A stretch of 23,725 bases of DNA from DATDPY01 sp964395765 (GTDB lineage: Bacteria; Bacteroidota; Bacteroidia; Cytophagales; Cyclobacteriaceae): NCBI GenBank assembly GCA_964395765.1, contig CAYNCU010000038.1:1-23725 (forward strand). The letters are read 5' to 3'. Shown piece by piece: positions 1 to 7,179 of the stretch (its first letter is position 1; each line of letters starts with the position of its first letter). Position numbers and translations under genes: made by a program. The notes beneath the pieces are model-generated. The model did not search any database, was not told the DNA's origin, and saw only the letters and a program-made list of their open reading frames with translations.

Positions 1-952
1 CGGCATTAACTGCGTCAATGGCATTGCAAGCCTGTTCGTATTGTCCTTCTACCGGTATCATTAATACCGGCTTTCCCATATACATCGCTTCACAAATGCT
101 CTCGAACCCAGCCGTGGTTACCAATCCGCGGCATTCGGCCATCAGGGCAAGGAATTTTTCGGCATTCAGCTGATGAAAGGTCAGGTTACCATGATAAACT
201 TTTTCGTCGGGTTCATCTTTTTTATCCCAGAAACAATGTATTTCTACATCCATGTTTTTTTCATGCCAGTTAATGATCTGACGGCTGTAACCGTCATTCA
301 CCATATAAGCCAGGATGAAAGAACCCCTGCCTGGGTTTACATTTTTAATTTCATCACGGAGAAGCGGGGGGCACACGATAATTTTTTTGGAATCTGGTGC
401 AGGATATTCCGAGAAGGATAAAGCCAGTTTTTTAATAGCGCCCAAGGAAGTAAAACGGTTATTCATCCGGAAAAGAAATTTATCCACCGGGAATCCTTTG
501 GCAAAAGGGAATGAAGGATGGCTGGCAAGAAACTGATGTCCGACTGCGATATGCCGGGCAGTGGGTCTAAAGAACAGGTGGTAATAACCGCTCAGAAATT
601 CGTAAAAATTAATAAGATAGTCCGGGCGGTCCGATTTAATTACTTCATGAATTCTTTTCAGGCTTTTATAATAACGGCCCAGGAATTTCAAATTATGAAA
701 TATGGAAGGAATCAGCCTTATGCGTTGATTGGATTTATCGGCAATAAAATTAGGGCTGTCAATCATTTCCACAGGACATGAAAAGCTGCTAAGGAAATAT
801 TCCGGAATTTTTCGTCGTTTGCTTTTACCGATAAAAATATGGGTTACTTCATGCCCGGCACCAATAAGAATACGATAAAGACTGATGGCCTGGGTCATAT
901 GTCCTCGGCCTTCGCCCTGGACGAGAAATACAAATTTCCTGTTTTTATTCAT
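1..952 (-). CDS. glycosyltransferase (MurG/UGT-like fold), 3' end cut by window edge
   Basis: Reverse-strand reading frame that stays open from an ATG at 952 to the window edge, giving about 317 residues without a stop. The N-terminus has a hydrophobic strand followed by a glycine-rich loop (QGEGRGHMTQA, residues 13-23), as in the GT-B enzymes grouped as family 28-like or Glyco_trans_1_3. Near the visible C-terminal end is TTAGFESICEAMYMGKPVLM, matching the nucleotide-sugar binding region of that fold. It probably transfers a sugar from an activated donor to a lipid or polysaccharide at the inner face of the membrane; the substrate cannot be read from sequence. No signal peptide is seen. It lies 62 nt downstream of the acyl carrier protein gene on the same strand, so the two are probably co-transcribed. 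An in-frame TTG three codons upstream is a less likely start. Family fairly certain, role inferred. Confidence 0.8.
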   Translation of the reverse strand, partial: MNKNRKFVFLVQGEGRGHMTQAISLYRILIGAGHEVTHIFIGKSKRRKIPEYFLSSFSCPVEMIDSPNFIADKSNQRIRLIPSIFHNLKFLGRYYKSLKRIHEVIKSDRPDYLINFYEFLSGYYHLFFRPTARHIAVGHQFLASHPSFPFAKGFPVDKFLFRMNNRFTSLGAIKKLALSFSEYPAPDSKKIIVCPPLLRDEIKNVNPGRGSFILAYMVNDGYSRQIINWHEKNMDVEIHCFWDKKDEPDEKVYHGNLTFHQLNAEKFLALMAECRGLVTTAGFESICEAMYMGKPVLMIPVEGQYEQACNAIDAVNA

Positions 953-1014
953 AGCGGGCAATAAGCGGGGAGGGACAGGGATGGAGCTGGTGATAGAATT
1001 AAAGCAGGCACGCT

Positions 1015-1260
1015 TTACTGGTTTTCATTCCTCTTGGCATCGATATAACTTACCGCATCCTTAACCGTTGTAAATTTTTCAGCGTCACTATCGGGAATTT
1101 TTATATCGAATGCCTGTTCAAATTCCATTACTAGTTCGGCATAATCGAGGGAATCAATGCCGAGGTCCTTTATGAAATTCGCATCTTGTGTTACTTCAGT
1201 GGGGGAAATACCCATTTTGTCAACCAGGATTTTGGTTATAACTTCTTCCGTGCTTTTCAT
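1015..1260 (-). CDS. acpP: acyl carrier protein
   Basis: 81 residues, the usual length for this family. The phosphopantetheine attachment motif DSL is present with Ser37, preceded by DLGI and followed by the acidic helix that docks fatty-acid synthase partners (DYAELVMEFEQAFDIKIPD). It carries acyl chains as thioesters in the cytoplasm. No ketosynthase or other fatty-acid synthesis gene lies next to it in the window; its neighbours are a two-component system upstream and a glycosyltransferase downstream. It may therefore be a second, specialised carrier (for example for lipid or pigment acylation) rather than the main AcpP, so the gene symbol is by family only. A TAnnTTTG element at 1331-1338 suggests transcription separate from the upstream kinase gene. 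Confidence 0.93.
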   Translation of the reverse strand: MKSTEEVITKILVDKMGISPTEVTQDANFIKDLGIDSLDYAELVMEFEQAFDIKIPDSDAEKFTTVKDAVSYIDAKRNENQ

Positions 1261-1330
1261 AAATTCCTATAATTGCTAAAATAAAGTCCAAGTATATCAA
1301 TTTTCCCGCTTGTATATAAATTGCCTGACA

Positions 1331-1338
1331 CAAAAATA
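1331..1338 (-). promoter_or_regulatory. putative -7 promoter element for the acyl carrier protein gene
   Basis: On the minus strand the octamer reads TATTTTTG, a perfect match to the Bacteroidota -7 consensus TAnnTTTG. It sits immediately after the kinase stop codon and about 70 nt before the carrier protein start. No good -33 TTTG box is seen at the usual spacing of about 19 nt, so this is a partial match only. Confidence 0.4.
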
Positions 1339-2694
1339 TTAAAAACGCAGGATAAATTCTGTTCCTTCATCAATCTTCGATTTTACTGAAATTGAACCGA
1401 GATGTTGCCTCATTATTTGTTTTGATAGGCTTAATCCAATGCCGGAGCCGTTTTTTTTGGTGGTGTAAAACGGAATAAATATTTTCGACTGAGCTTCTTC
1501 ATCAATCCCAGGGCCGTTATCTTTCACGGATATCAGAATATTATTCTTTTCATTATTATAAGCCTGCAGCTTAATACTTCGCTTATCCGATTCTTCCAGG
1601 GCCTGTATGGCATTTTTTACCAGGTTTATCAGAACCTGTTCAATCAGTTCCTGATCGATTTTTATTTTCAGATCCTGCGGTGTGATGATTTTTTCAAATT
1701 GAATATCCTTCTGATCGATTTCGGGGCCCATTAATTTGTCCACATGGTTGAAAAGATCCTTTACCATAACTTCGCTGAATTTGATCTTAGGAATATGGGT
1801 AAGACTCCTGAAATCGGTAACAAACCGGATCAAACCATCACTTCTTTTCTGAATGGTCTGGATGGCCAGGTGAAGGTCGCTCATTTCATCCTTGGTCATT
1901 TCACAATTTTCACTGTTCACTGAAATATGGCCTTTCAGGTCTTCCTCGATCGTGTTCGCCAATGAAGAAATAGGTGTAACCGAATTCATAATTTCATGCG
2001 TAAGAACGCGAACCAGCTTTTGCCAGGCTTCCATTTCATTCTCCTCGAGCTCAGACTGAATATTCTGCAGTGAAACAAGCTTAAATTCTTCGCCCTGTAA
2101 AGAAAGTTCAATGGCGAATACAGCCAGGCGGATGGTTTCATCCGAGTGAATTATTTTAATCAGGTCGCGACCACCTGTCCGGAGACGGTTAAAGCTGTCC
2201 ACCAAAGGATCGCTCAATGAACGTAATTCATTTATATTTTTAATATGACTGATCCTGAATAATTTCTTGGCTGCGGTATTGATGATCTGTATATCACCGA
2301 TCTTATTAAAAGTTATTATCCCGATCCCGATGTGCTGAACAATGGTCTTAATATATTGGTACTTGGCATCTTTCTCAGTAGTACTCTTTTTAATTTCATG
2401 GATGGAACGAAAGTATTCTATGGTTTTTACAGCTTTGGAAGCTTCCGCAACGGGGGAATCCTCCTTTACGGGAAACTTCGGGTCTTTTAGTGTATCATAA
2501 AAATCAGATACCGAATCATTGGTCCTTTCAATATAACGGATTAAGGACACTACCTGGATCACCGTCAGGATTAAAACAAGGATTACGGTCACGGCATAGG
2601 CCTTTCCGGATATCAGGTTTGATAACAAAATGGTGGTAAGGGTCAAAACAATTACCCTGACAATGATATTGAATCTGAAATTATTAAAGGCCAT
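1339..2694 (-). CDS. membrane sensor histidine kinase, NtrY-like
   Basis: 451 residues. Two adjacent hydrophobic segments (about residues 9-28 and 32-53) form a membrane hairpin with almost no periplasmic loop, so the signal is probably sensed in the membrane or cytoplasm. A PAS-like segment follows (about 110-205). The dimerisation and phosphoacceptor box has His233 in LTHEIMNSVTP. The ATPase domain shows the N box with Asn357 and Asn361 (NLVKNA), a DNGPGID G1 box and a GSGIGLSLS G2 box. It autophosphorylates and passes the phosphate to the response regulator encoded just upstream, whose 3' end overlaps this gene by 11 nt, so translation is probably coupled. The pairing matches NtrY/NtrC-type systems common in Bacteroidota; the signal is unknown. 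No HAMP domain is obvious. Confidence 0.92.
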   Translation of the reverse strand: MAFNNFRFNIIVRVIVLTLTTILLSNLISGKAYAVTVILVLILTVIQVVSLIRYIERTNDSVSDFYDTLKDPKFPVKEDSPVAEASKAVKTIEYFRSIHEIKKSTTEKDAKYQYIKTIVQHIGIGIITFNKIGDIQIINTAAKKLFRISHIKNINELRSLSDPLVDSFNRLRTGGRDLIKIIHSDETIRLAVFAIELSLQGEEFKLVSLQNIQSELEENEMEAWQKLVRVLTHEIMNSVTPISSLANTIEEDLKGHISVNSENCEMTKDEMSDLHLAIQTIQKRSDGLIRFVTDFRSLTHIPKIKFSEVMVKDLFNHVDKLMGPEIDQKDIQFEKIITPQDLKIKIDQELIEQVLINLVKNAIQALEESDKRSIKLQAYNNEKNNILISVKDNGPGIDEEAQSKIFIPFYTTKKNGSGIGLSLSKQIMRQHLGSISVKSKIDEGTEFILRF

Positions 2695-4063
2695 GTTTTT
2701 CCAACCTCCTGTAAAGGGAAGCCCTTGTCAGTCCAAGTTCCCTGGCGGCTTTCGATATGTTCCCGTTATGTTTGTTGATTGCCTTTAGAATCGTACTCTT
2801 CTCCACCTCATCCAGGGCCAGTGTATTTTCTTCGGGCGGATCGACAGGGTCATTCACCTGCGAAAGAAAAAAGAAATCCTCCGGGTTCAGCGTACTGCTT
2901 TCACTCATGATGACAGCTCTTTCAATGGCGTGCTGCAATTCCCTGACATTCCCGGGCCATTTATATTTTTGTAATTTTTTGATCGTAGAAACGCCAATAC
3001 TTTTAACCGGTTTCCTGTACTTCTTGCAATACATATCAATGAAGTGATCCGTTAAAATCGGAATGTCGTCAGCCCGGTCCCGGAGGGTGGGAAGATGAAT
3101 TTCGACAGTGTTGATCCGATACAATAAATCCTGCCTGAATTGACTTTCCTTAACCATATCATAAATGGGCATATTGGTCGCACAGATCAAACGGATATCA
3201 ATAGCAATCGGCTTTACCGATCCGATCCGGGTAACCTGCCTTTGTTGAAGGGTAGTCAGTATCTTCGCCTGCATAGGAAGGCTGAGGTTTCCTATTTCGT
3301 CAAGAAATAAGGTACCTCCATGAGCCACTTCAAAACGCCCGGCTCTGTCTTCCTTGGCATCCGTAAAGGATCCCTTTTTATGTCCGAATAATTCGCTTTC
3401 AAATAAAGTTTCAGTTAGCGCTCCCATGTCAACAGTCATGAAAACCTGTTCCTTTCGCAGGGACTTATTGTGAATGGCCCTAGCCACCAGTTCTTTGCCG
3501 GTTCCATTTTCACCGAGTATGAGTATATTGGCATCAGTAGCAGCTACTTTATCAATTAATGTAAAAACCTCTTTTATCCCGTTACTTTCACCGAGAATAT
3601 CCTTGAAAGGCTGGTAACTGTCTTCCTGCAGTACTTTTTTCGCCTGTTTTAACTGGTCTACCTGCTGGTATGATTTTTTTAGTTTGGAGGCGGTGGAAAT
3701 TGTAGCTATCAATTTTTCATTTTGCCAAGGCTTTAAAACAAAATCCGTAGCACCTTCTTTGAGCGCTCTGACCGCCATTTCAACATCTCCAAAGGCGGTG
3801 ATAAGGATCACTACGGCATCCGTATCCTTTTCCTTAATCTGGCTTAACCAGTAAAAACCTTCCTTCCCGCTTGTAATATCCTTGCTGAAATTCATATCCA
3901 GCAGGATTACATCATAAATATCGTCATTTAATAAAAAGGGGATTTTTTTTGGATTTTTTTCAATGATTACCTCATTTGCGTATTTTTTCAGTAACATTTT
4001 GGCCGCCAACAACACATCTTCATCATCATCAATAATCAGAATCTTGCCGATCTCTTTTTCCAC
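2684..4063 (-). CDS. sigma-54-dependent response regulator, NtrC family
   Basis: 459 residues in three domains. The receiver (about 7-125) has the acidic pocket IIDDDED, phosphoacceptor Asp56 (ILLDMNF) and Lys111 (LKPW). The AAA+ domain (about 155-390) has Walker A GENGTGKE at 184-191, Walker B LFLDEI at 252-257, and arginines near RDRADDIP. The C-terminal Fis-type helix-turn-helix reads NGNISKAARELGLTRASLYR. It would bind upstream sites and use ATP to open sigma-54 promoters when phosphorylated by the adjoining kinase. The loop that contacts sigma-54, GAFTGA in most family members, is GSFTDA here (231-236). The start is GTG at 4063; no in-frame ATG lies between the preceding stop and this codon. 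It heads the cluster with kinase, acyl carrier protein and glycosyltransferase. Confidence 0.94.
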   Translation of the reverse strand: MEKEIGKILIIDDDEDVLLAAKMLLKKYANEVIIEKNPKKIPFLLNDDIYDVILLDMNFSKDITSGKEGFYWLSQIKEKDTDAVVILITAFGDVEMAVRALKEGATDFVLKPWQNEKLIATISTASKLKKSYQQVDQLKQAKKVLQEDSYQPFKDILGESNGIKEVFTLIDKVAATDANILILGENGTGKELVARAIHNKSLRKEQVFMTVDMGALTETLFESELFGHKKGSFTDAKEDRAGRFEVAHGGTLFLDEIGNLSLPMQAKILTTLQQRQVTRIGSVKPIAIDIRLICATNMPIYDMVKESQFRQDLLYRINTVEIHLPTLRDRADDIPILTDHFIDMYCKKYRKPVKSIGVSTIKKLQKYKWPGNVRELQHAIERAVIMSESSTLNPEDFFFLSQVNDPVDPPEENTLALDEVEKSTILKAINKHNGNISKAARELGLTRASLYRRLEKHGL

Positions 4064-4078
4064 GCTAATTATGAATTT

Positions 4079-4241
4079 TTCCGGTAAATAAAAGCCGGAT
4101 GGGGATTAAAAATGCCATCCAGCATGAATTTATGCCTTATGGATCATTGTTCTATCTATTGTACGAAATTGAACATAAAGAGTCACAATTCCGAATAATT
4201 TTTATTTCTTGTAATTCAGGCGATTGCTAGTTCCGGTAAAT
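4079..4241. repeat. 11-nt direct repeat TTCCGGTAAAT upstream of the ntrC-like gene
   Basis: TTCCGGTAAAT occurs at 4079-4089 and again at 4231-4241, 152 bp apart, within the non-coding region ahead of the response regulator. An exact 11-mer twice in about 430 bp is unlikely by chance but not conclusive. Possible regulator binding half-sites; no function is proven. Confidence 0.35.
4093..4123 (-). promoter_or_regulatory. hairpin in the likely 5' leader of the ntrC-like gene
   Basis: On the minus strand GGATGG (4115-4120) pairs with CCATCC (4097-4102), and the stem extends outward by a G-U and two G-C pairs to about 9 bp around a loop of about 12 nt. It ends about 30 nt before the GTG start. 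There is no U-tract after it, so it is not a simple terminator. It could be a translational control element or a DNA-level palindrome. Confidence 0.3.
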
Positions 4242-4277
4242 TCCCGAATGTCTTTAAACCGGGGAGGCATGTATCCG

Positions 4278-4295
4278 GTTTCAGATAACTGAAAC
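4278..4295. repeat. perfect palindrome, candidate operator or enhancer site
   Basis: GTTTCAG-ATAA-CTGAAAC: two 7-nt arms with a 4-nt spacer, lying about 215 bp upstream of the ntrC-like start and about 70 bp upstream of the plus-strand promoter of the candidate small RNA. Activators of the NtrC family bind dyad sites at such distances, so autoregulation or control of the divergent transcript is a reasonable inference. No sigma-54 promoter (GG-N10-GC) was found nearby on either strand. Confidence 0.35.
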
Positions 4296-4365
4296 ATAAT
4301 TTTTACGGAGGGCAGGAAAATTCATAAAAAAACTATGATTTATTTTTATTGTCACCTATTCAATT

Positions 4366-4373
4366 TATATTTG
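4366..4373 (+). promoter_or_regulatory. putative -7 promoter element facing a gene-free stretch
   Basis: TATATTTG matches the Bacteroidota -7 consensus TAnnTTTG exactly. At the expected -33 distance (19 nt upstream) there is only TTTT rather than TTTG. Transcription would begin near 4379-4381 and reach the terminator at 4426-4454 without crossing a protein gene. Confidence 0.45.
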
Positions 4374-4378
4374 TCCAG

Positions 4379-4454
4379 TTGTTGTGGGTTGTTGTTTATC
4401 CTAATTATTTTGAGTTTTTGACCTTAAGACCCGGTGCCCACCGGGTCTTTTTTT
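4379..4454 (+). ncRNA. candidate small RNA of about 75 nt
   Basis: A perfect -7 element (4366-4373) and a strong intrinsic terminator (4426-4454) bound a short plus-strand stretch in a region flanked on both sides by minus-strand genes. No ATG-started reading frame lies in it. The first part is G/U-rich and probably unpaired, with GTTGTTGT twice (4378-4385 and 4388-4395), which would be suited to antisense pairing with targets rich in ACAACAAC. It is divergent from the ntrC-like gene and antisense to the region downstream of fadD. I do not recognise it as a known RNA family. The main alternative is that the hairpin only serves fadD read-through. Confidence 0.4.
4426..4454 (+). terminator. intrinsic terminator, plus-strand orientation
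   Basis: AAGACCCGGT (4426-4435) and ACCGGGTCTT (4440-4449) form a perfect 10-bp stem around a GCCC loop, followed by a run of seven T (4448-4454). Read on the minus strand the same stem is followed by only two T, so it works best for plus-strand transcription, although it could also weakly end the fadD transcript, whose stop codon lies at 4495. Confidence 0.85.
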
Positions 4455-4494
4455 ATATAACTTATATCCGAAACCTAAAATGAATTTGAGATTT

Positions 4495-6174
4495 TTATTC
4501 GGCGGCAGGCATTTCCAGTTCCCTGAGTTTTCTTCTTAAAATTTTACCAACATTGGTCTTAGGAAGTTCGGAAACGAATTCAATATATTTCGGGTTTTTA
4601 TATTTTGCCAGATTTTTTGAACAGTAGGATTTTACCTCTTCATGGGTAGGATGTGTTCCTTTCCTGACAATAAATAATTTTACGACCTCCGACGAATGTT
4701 CATCGGGCACTCCGATAGCAGCCACTTCAAGTACCTCTTCCATTTGTGCCACCACATCTTCAATCTCATTCGGATATACATTGAATCCCGAAACATTGAT
4801 CATGTCTTTTTTACGATCAATAATTTTAAAGAACCCGTCTTCCATCCTATACCCGATATCGCCGGTACGCATCCAGTCATCAGGGAGAAAAACATTCCGC
4901 GTATCTTCTTCCCGGTTCCAGTAACCTTTCATCACCTGCGGTCCTTTCGCACATATTTCCCCGGGCTCACCGGATTTTGTTTCATTCCCTTCGGGATCCA
5001 CAATTTTCATGTCTGTTTCCGGAAGGGGCAAGCCGATGGTTCCATTCCTCTCCGTCCCGTCAATCGGGTTACATGAAAGTACCGGGGAAGTTTCAGACAA
5101 TCCGTACCCTTCCACCAGGGGTATTCCGGTAAGCTGTTTCCACCTATCGGCAACGGTTTGCTGTACAGCCATGCCTCCCCCGACACTTACTCTCAGGTGT
5201 TTAAAATTCACATCTCTAATGGCAGGATTGCTTAAGATTGCATTAAATAAGGTATTAACCCCCGTAATAAAAGTGAAAGGATATTTTTTCATTTCCTTAA
5301 TCAGGCTGTTGATATCCCGTGGATTGGTGATCAGTATATTCTTTGCTCCCATTTGAAACATGCATAAAAAATTCACGGTTAACGCAAAAATATGATAAAG
5401 GGGAAGCGCTGTGATCACCAGCTCATCACCTTCGATGAATTTCGGGTTCATGTATTCCCTTACCTGCAGCATATTCGCAACGATATTGGCATGGGTTAGG
5501 GTTGCTCCCATTGAAACGCCGGTCGTGCCCCCGGTATACTGGAGAAAAGCTACATCCGTGCTCATAACGGGGACCGGAGTGAAGATTAATTTTTTGCCCT
5601 CCCGGATTGTTCTTTTAAACGGTATGGCGCCCGGTAAATGATAGGGCGGGACCATCTTCCTGATCCTTTTTACCATAAAATCGATTATCCTTCCCTTCAG
5701 GCCACCAATCATATCTCCCATCCCAGTCAGGATTATATGTTCGATTTTGGTATTGGCAATTATCTTTTCGAGGTTAGAGGCGAAATTGGATAGAATTACT
5801 ATTGCCCTGGCCCCGGAGTCATTAAAATTATGTTGCATTTCCCTGGGCGTATAAAGAGGGTTTATGTTGACCACAATCAAACCGGCCCGCAGGGCTCCGA
5901 ACAAAACAACAGGATACTGTAAAAGATTCGGCATTTGTATGGCAATCCTATCCCCCGCTTTTAGTCCAATGGACTGGAGAAAAGCGGCAAAATTCCGGGA
6001 ATATAGATCAACCTCATCATAAGTAATTCCCTTCCCGAAATTTACGAAAGCAATCTTATCCCTGAATTTCTCGACGTTCTTTTCAAGCAATTCAATTGCG
6101 GTTTTGTATTTTGATGTGTCAATAGTTGGACGAACACATTCAGGATATTTTGCGTGCCAGACTCTTTGTTCCAT
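4495..6174 (-). CDS. fadD: long-chain fatty-acid-CoA ligase (FadD type)
   Basis: 559 residues, nearly the same length as Escherichia coli FadD, and as recalled very similar along the whole length. It activates fatty acids to acyl-CoA through an acyl-adenylate, in the cytoplasm or at the inner membrane. Visible adenylate-forming motifs: YTGGTTGV (from residue 213), GYGLSETSP, MRTGDIG, the fatty-acid signature KKDMINVSGFNVYPNEIED, and the C-terminal catalytic lysine in NVGKILRRKLRE. One striking change: residue 222, lysine in E. coli FadD (VAKG) and in nearly all P-loop motifs of the superfamily, is methionine here (VSMG, codon ATG at 5509-5511). The gene is 165 nt downstream of the beta-propeller gene and probably has its own promoter, though none is clear. 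Confidence 0.95.
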   Translation of the reverse strand: MEQRVWHAKYPECVRPTIDTSKYKTAIELLEKNVEKFRDKIAFVNFGKGITYDEVDLYSRNFAAFLQSIGLKAGDRIAIQMPNLLQYPVVLFGALRAGLIVVNINPLYTPREMQHNFNDSGARAIVILSNFASNLEKIIANTKIEHIILTGMGDMIGGLKGRIIDFMVKRIRKMVPPYHLPGAIPFKRTIREGKKLIFTPVPVMSTDVAFLQYTGGTTGVSMGATLTHANIVANMLQVREYMNPKFIEGDELVITALPLYHIFALTVNFLCMFQMGAKNILITNPRDINSLIKEMKKYPFTFITGVNTLFNAILSNPAIRDVNFKHLRVSVGGGMAVQQTVADRWKQLTGIPLVEGYGLSETSPVLSCNPIDGTERNGTIGLPLPETDMKIVDPEGNETKSGEPGEICAKGPQVMKGYWNREEDTRNVFLPDDWMRTGDIGYRMEDGFFKIIDRKKDMINVSGFNVYPNEIEDVVAQMEEVLEVAAIGVPDEHSSEVVKLFIVRKGTHPTHEEVKSYCSKNLAKYKNPKYIEFVSELPKTNVGKILRRKLRELEMPAAE

Positions 6175-6339
6175 AAAAAAATAAGAAATGGTCTATTTGG
6201 TTTTAAATTTAAAATTAGAACCGCTCCCTATATTATCCAAAAAGATTAACTCTTTATTCCGGCTTATGTATTCAAATAATTTCACCCTATTTTATTTAAT
6301 AAGATTTAAAGGATCTGACGATATCCTCATTCCTATATC

Positions 6340-7179
6340 TCAAAAAATCCCTTCCGGTAGCGGCCGGATAATCAGGTGCCGTGAAAGTAAATAAAGGAAG
6401 TTTTTGGTTATTAAAACCTTATCGACAGGATCAACATCATTTATTTTTTTTTTGTCTTTTGTACTGTCGTAAAGGTTGATAAAAGTAAATTCCTGATCTT
6501 TATTTGAAACAAGATAATTATTGACGAATTGAAGGGTGGAATCAGAATAATTTTCAAGAGACTTTATAAAATTCCCCATGTTATCAAAAATATAAATTAC
6601 ATGGTTATCACTCAGGAGGTAAAGCCTGTTCTGATATTCTTTCATATCCCTGATGAAGAGGTCTTTCCCGTGAAATTCCGCACTGCAATTTACAGTCATT
6701 AACACCTGGCCGGATACAGCACTTAATTTTTTTATTGATAAAGCGGATTCATCGAAAAGCCATAATCCGTTACCGGAAGAAAGACAAACGCAGTTCGCTG
6801 TGGCTGCCGCCTGCGGTTCGACGGATATCCGGCTGAGTAGACTCAGGTTCCTGTCAAAAAAAAATACCTGCTGCAGGTCTTTTGAATAGACAGCGATCTT
6901 ATTGTATGAACCCGCATCGATTTTATCAAAGGATATCGTTTGTTTACCCGAGTAACGCATTACCCGAAGAGGATCCGGCTCAATTTTAACCAGTTGTCCG
7001 CGGGAATCACCCAAATACAGATTACTGTATATATCTGTAGTAGCACATGTGATTTCCCCTACATGAAGGGAATCAAGCGATATAACCTGGGCACTTGCTT
7101 TGGGGTTCAGGAATATTAAAAGCAGGGTAAAGATCAGAACACAAAATTCAGCCCTCGAATTTTTCAAGCTTAATTTCAT
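6340..7179 (-). CDS. exported beta-propeller-like protein of unknown function
   Basis: 279 residues. It begins with a clear signal peptide: basic N-terminus, hydrophobic core CVLIFTLLLIFL, and a cleavage region NPKASAQ. The mature part shows repeated short strands of the kind found in NHL or WD-type propellers (DIYSNLYLGDSRGQLVKI, GLWLFDESALSIKKL, NHVIYIFDNMGNFIKSL). No catalytic residues can be named. From memory, similar proteins are widespread and unnamed in Bacteroidota. The first 32 nt overlap the end of the lpxH-like gene in another frame, so translation is likely coupled. The link to lpxH suggests, but does not show, a role at the envelope. Confidence 0.8.
   Translation of the reverse strand: MKLSLKNSRAEFCVLIFTLLLIFLNPKASAQVISLDSLHVGEITCATTDIYSNLYLGDSRGQLVKIEPDPLRVMRYSGKQTISFDKIDAGSYNKIAVYSKDLQQVFFFDRNLSLLSRISVEPQAAATANCVCLSSGNGLWLFDESALSIKKLSAVSGQVLMTVNCSAEFHGKDLFIRDMKEYQNRLYLLSDNHVIYIFDNMGNFIKSLENYSDSTLQFVNNYLVSNKDQEFTFINLYDSTKDKKKINDVDPVDKVLITKNFLYLLSRHLIIRPLPEGIF

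Noticed and set aside
173..781. Three plus-strand open frames at the left edge
   Set aside because: The minus strand here encodes a continuous glycosyltransferase frame from 952 to the edge, with family motifs; the plus frames are shadows.
4379..4494. Possible short peptide read through the candidate small RNA
   Set aside because: The only open frame uses TTG codons, has no ATG, and would run through the terminator hairpin.
4064..4494. Sigma-54 promoter (GG-N10-GC) near the palindrome
   Set aside because: The TTGCT at about 4225 has no GG ten bases before its GC, and no other match was found on either strand.
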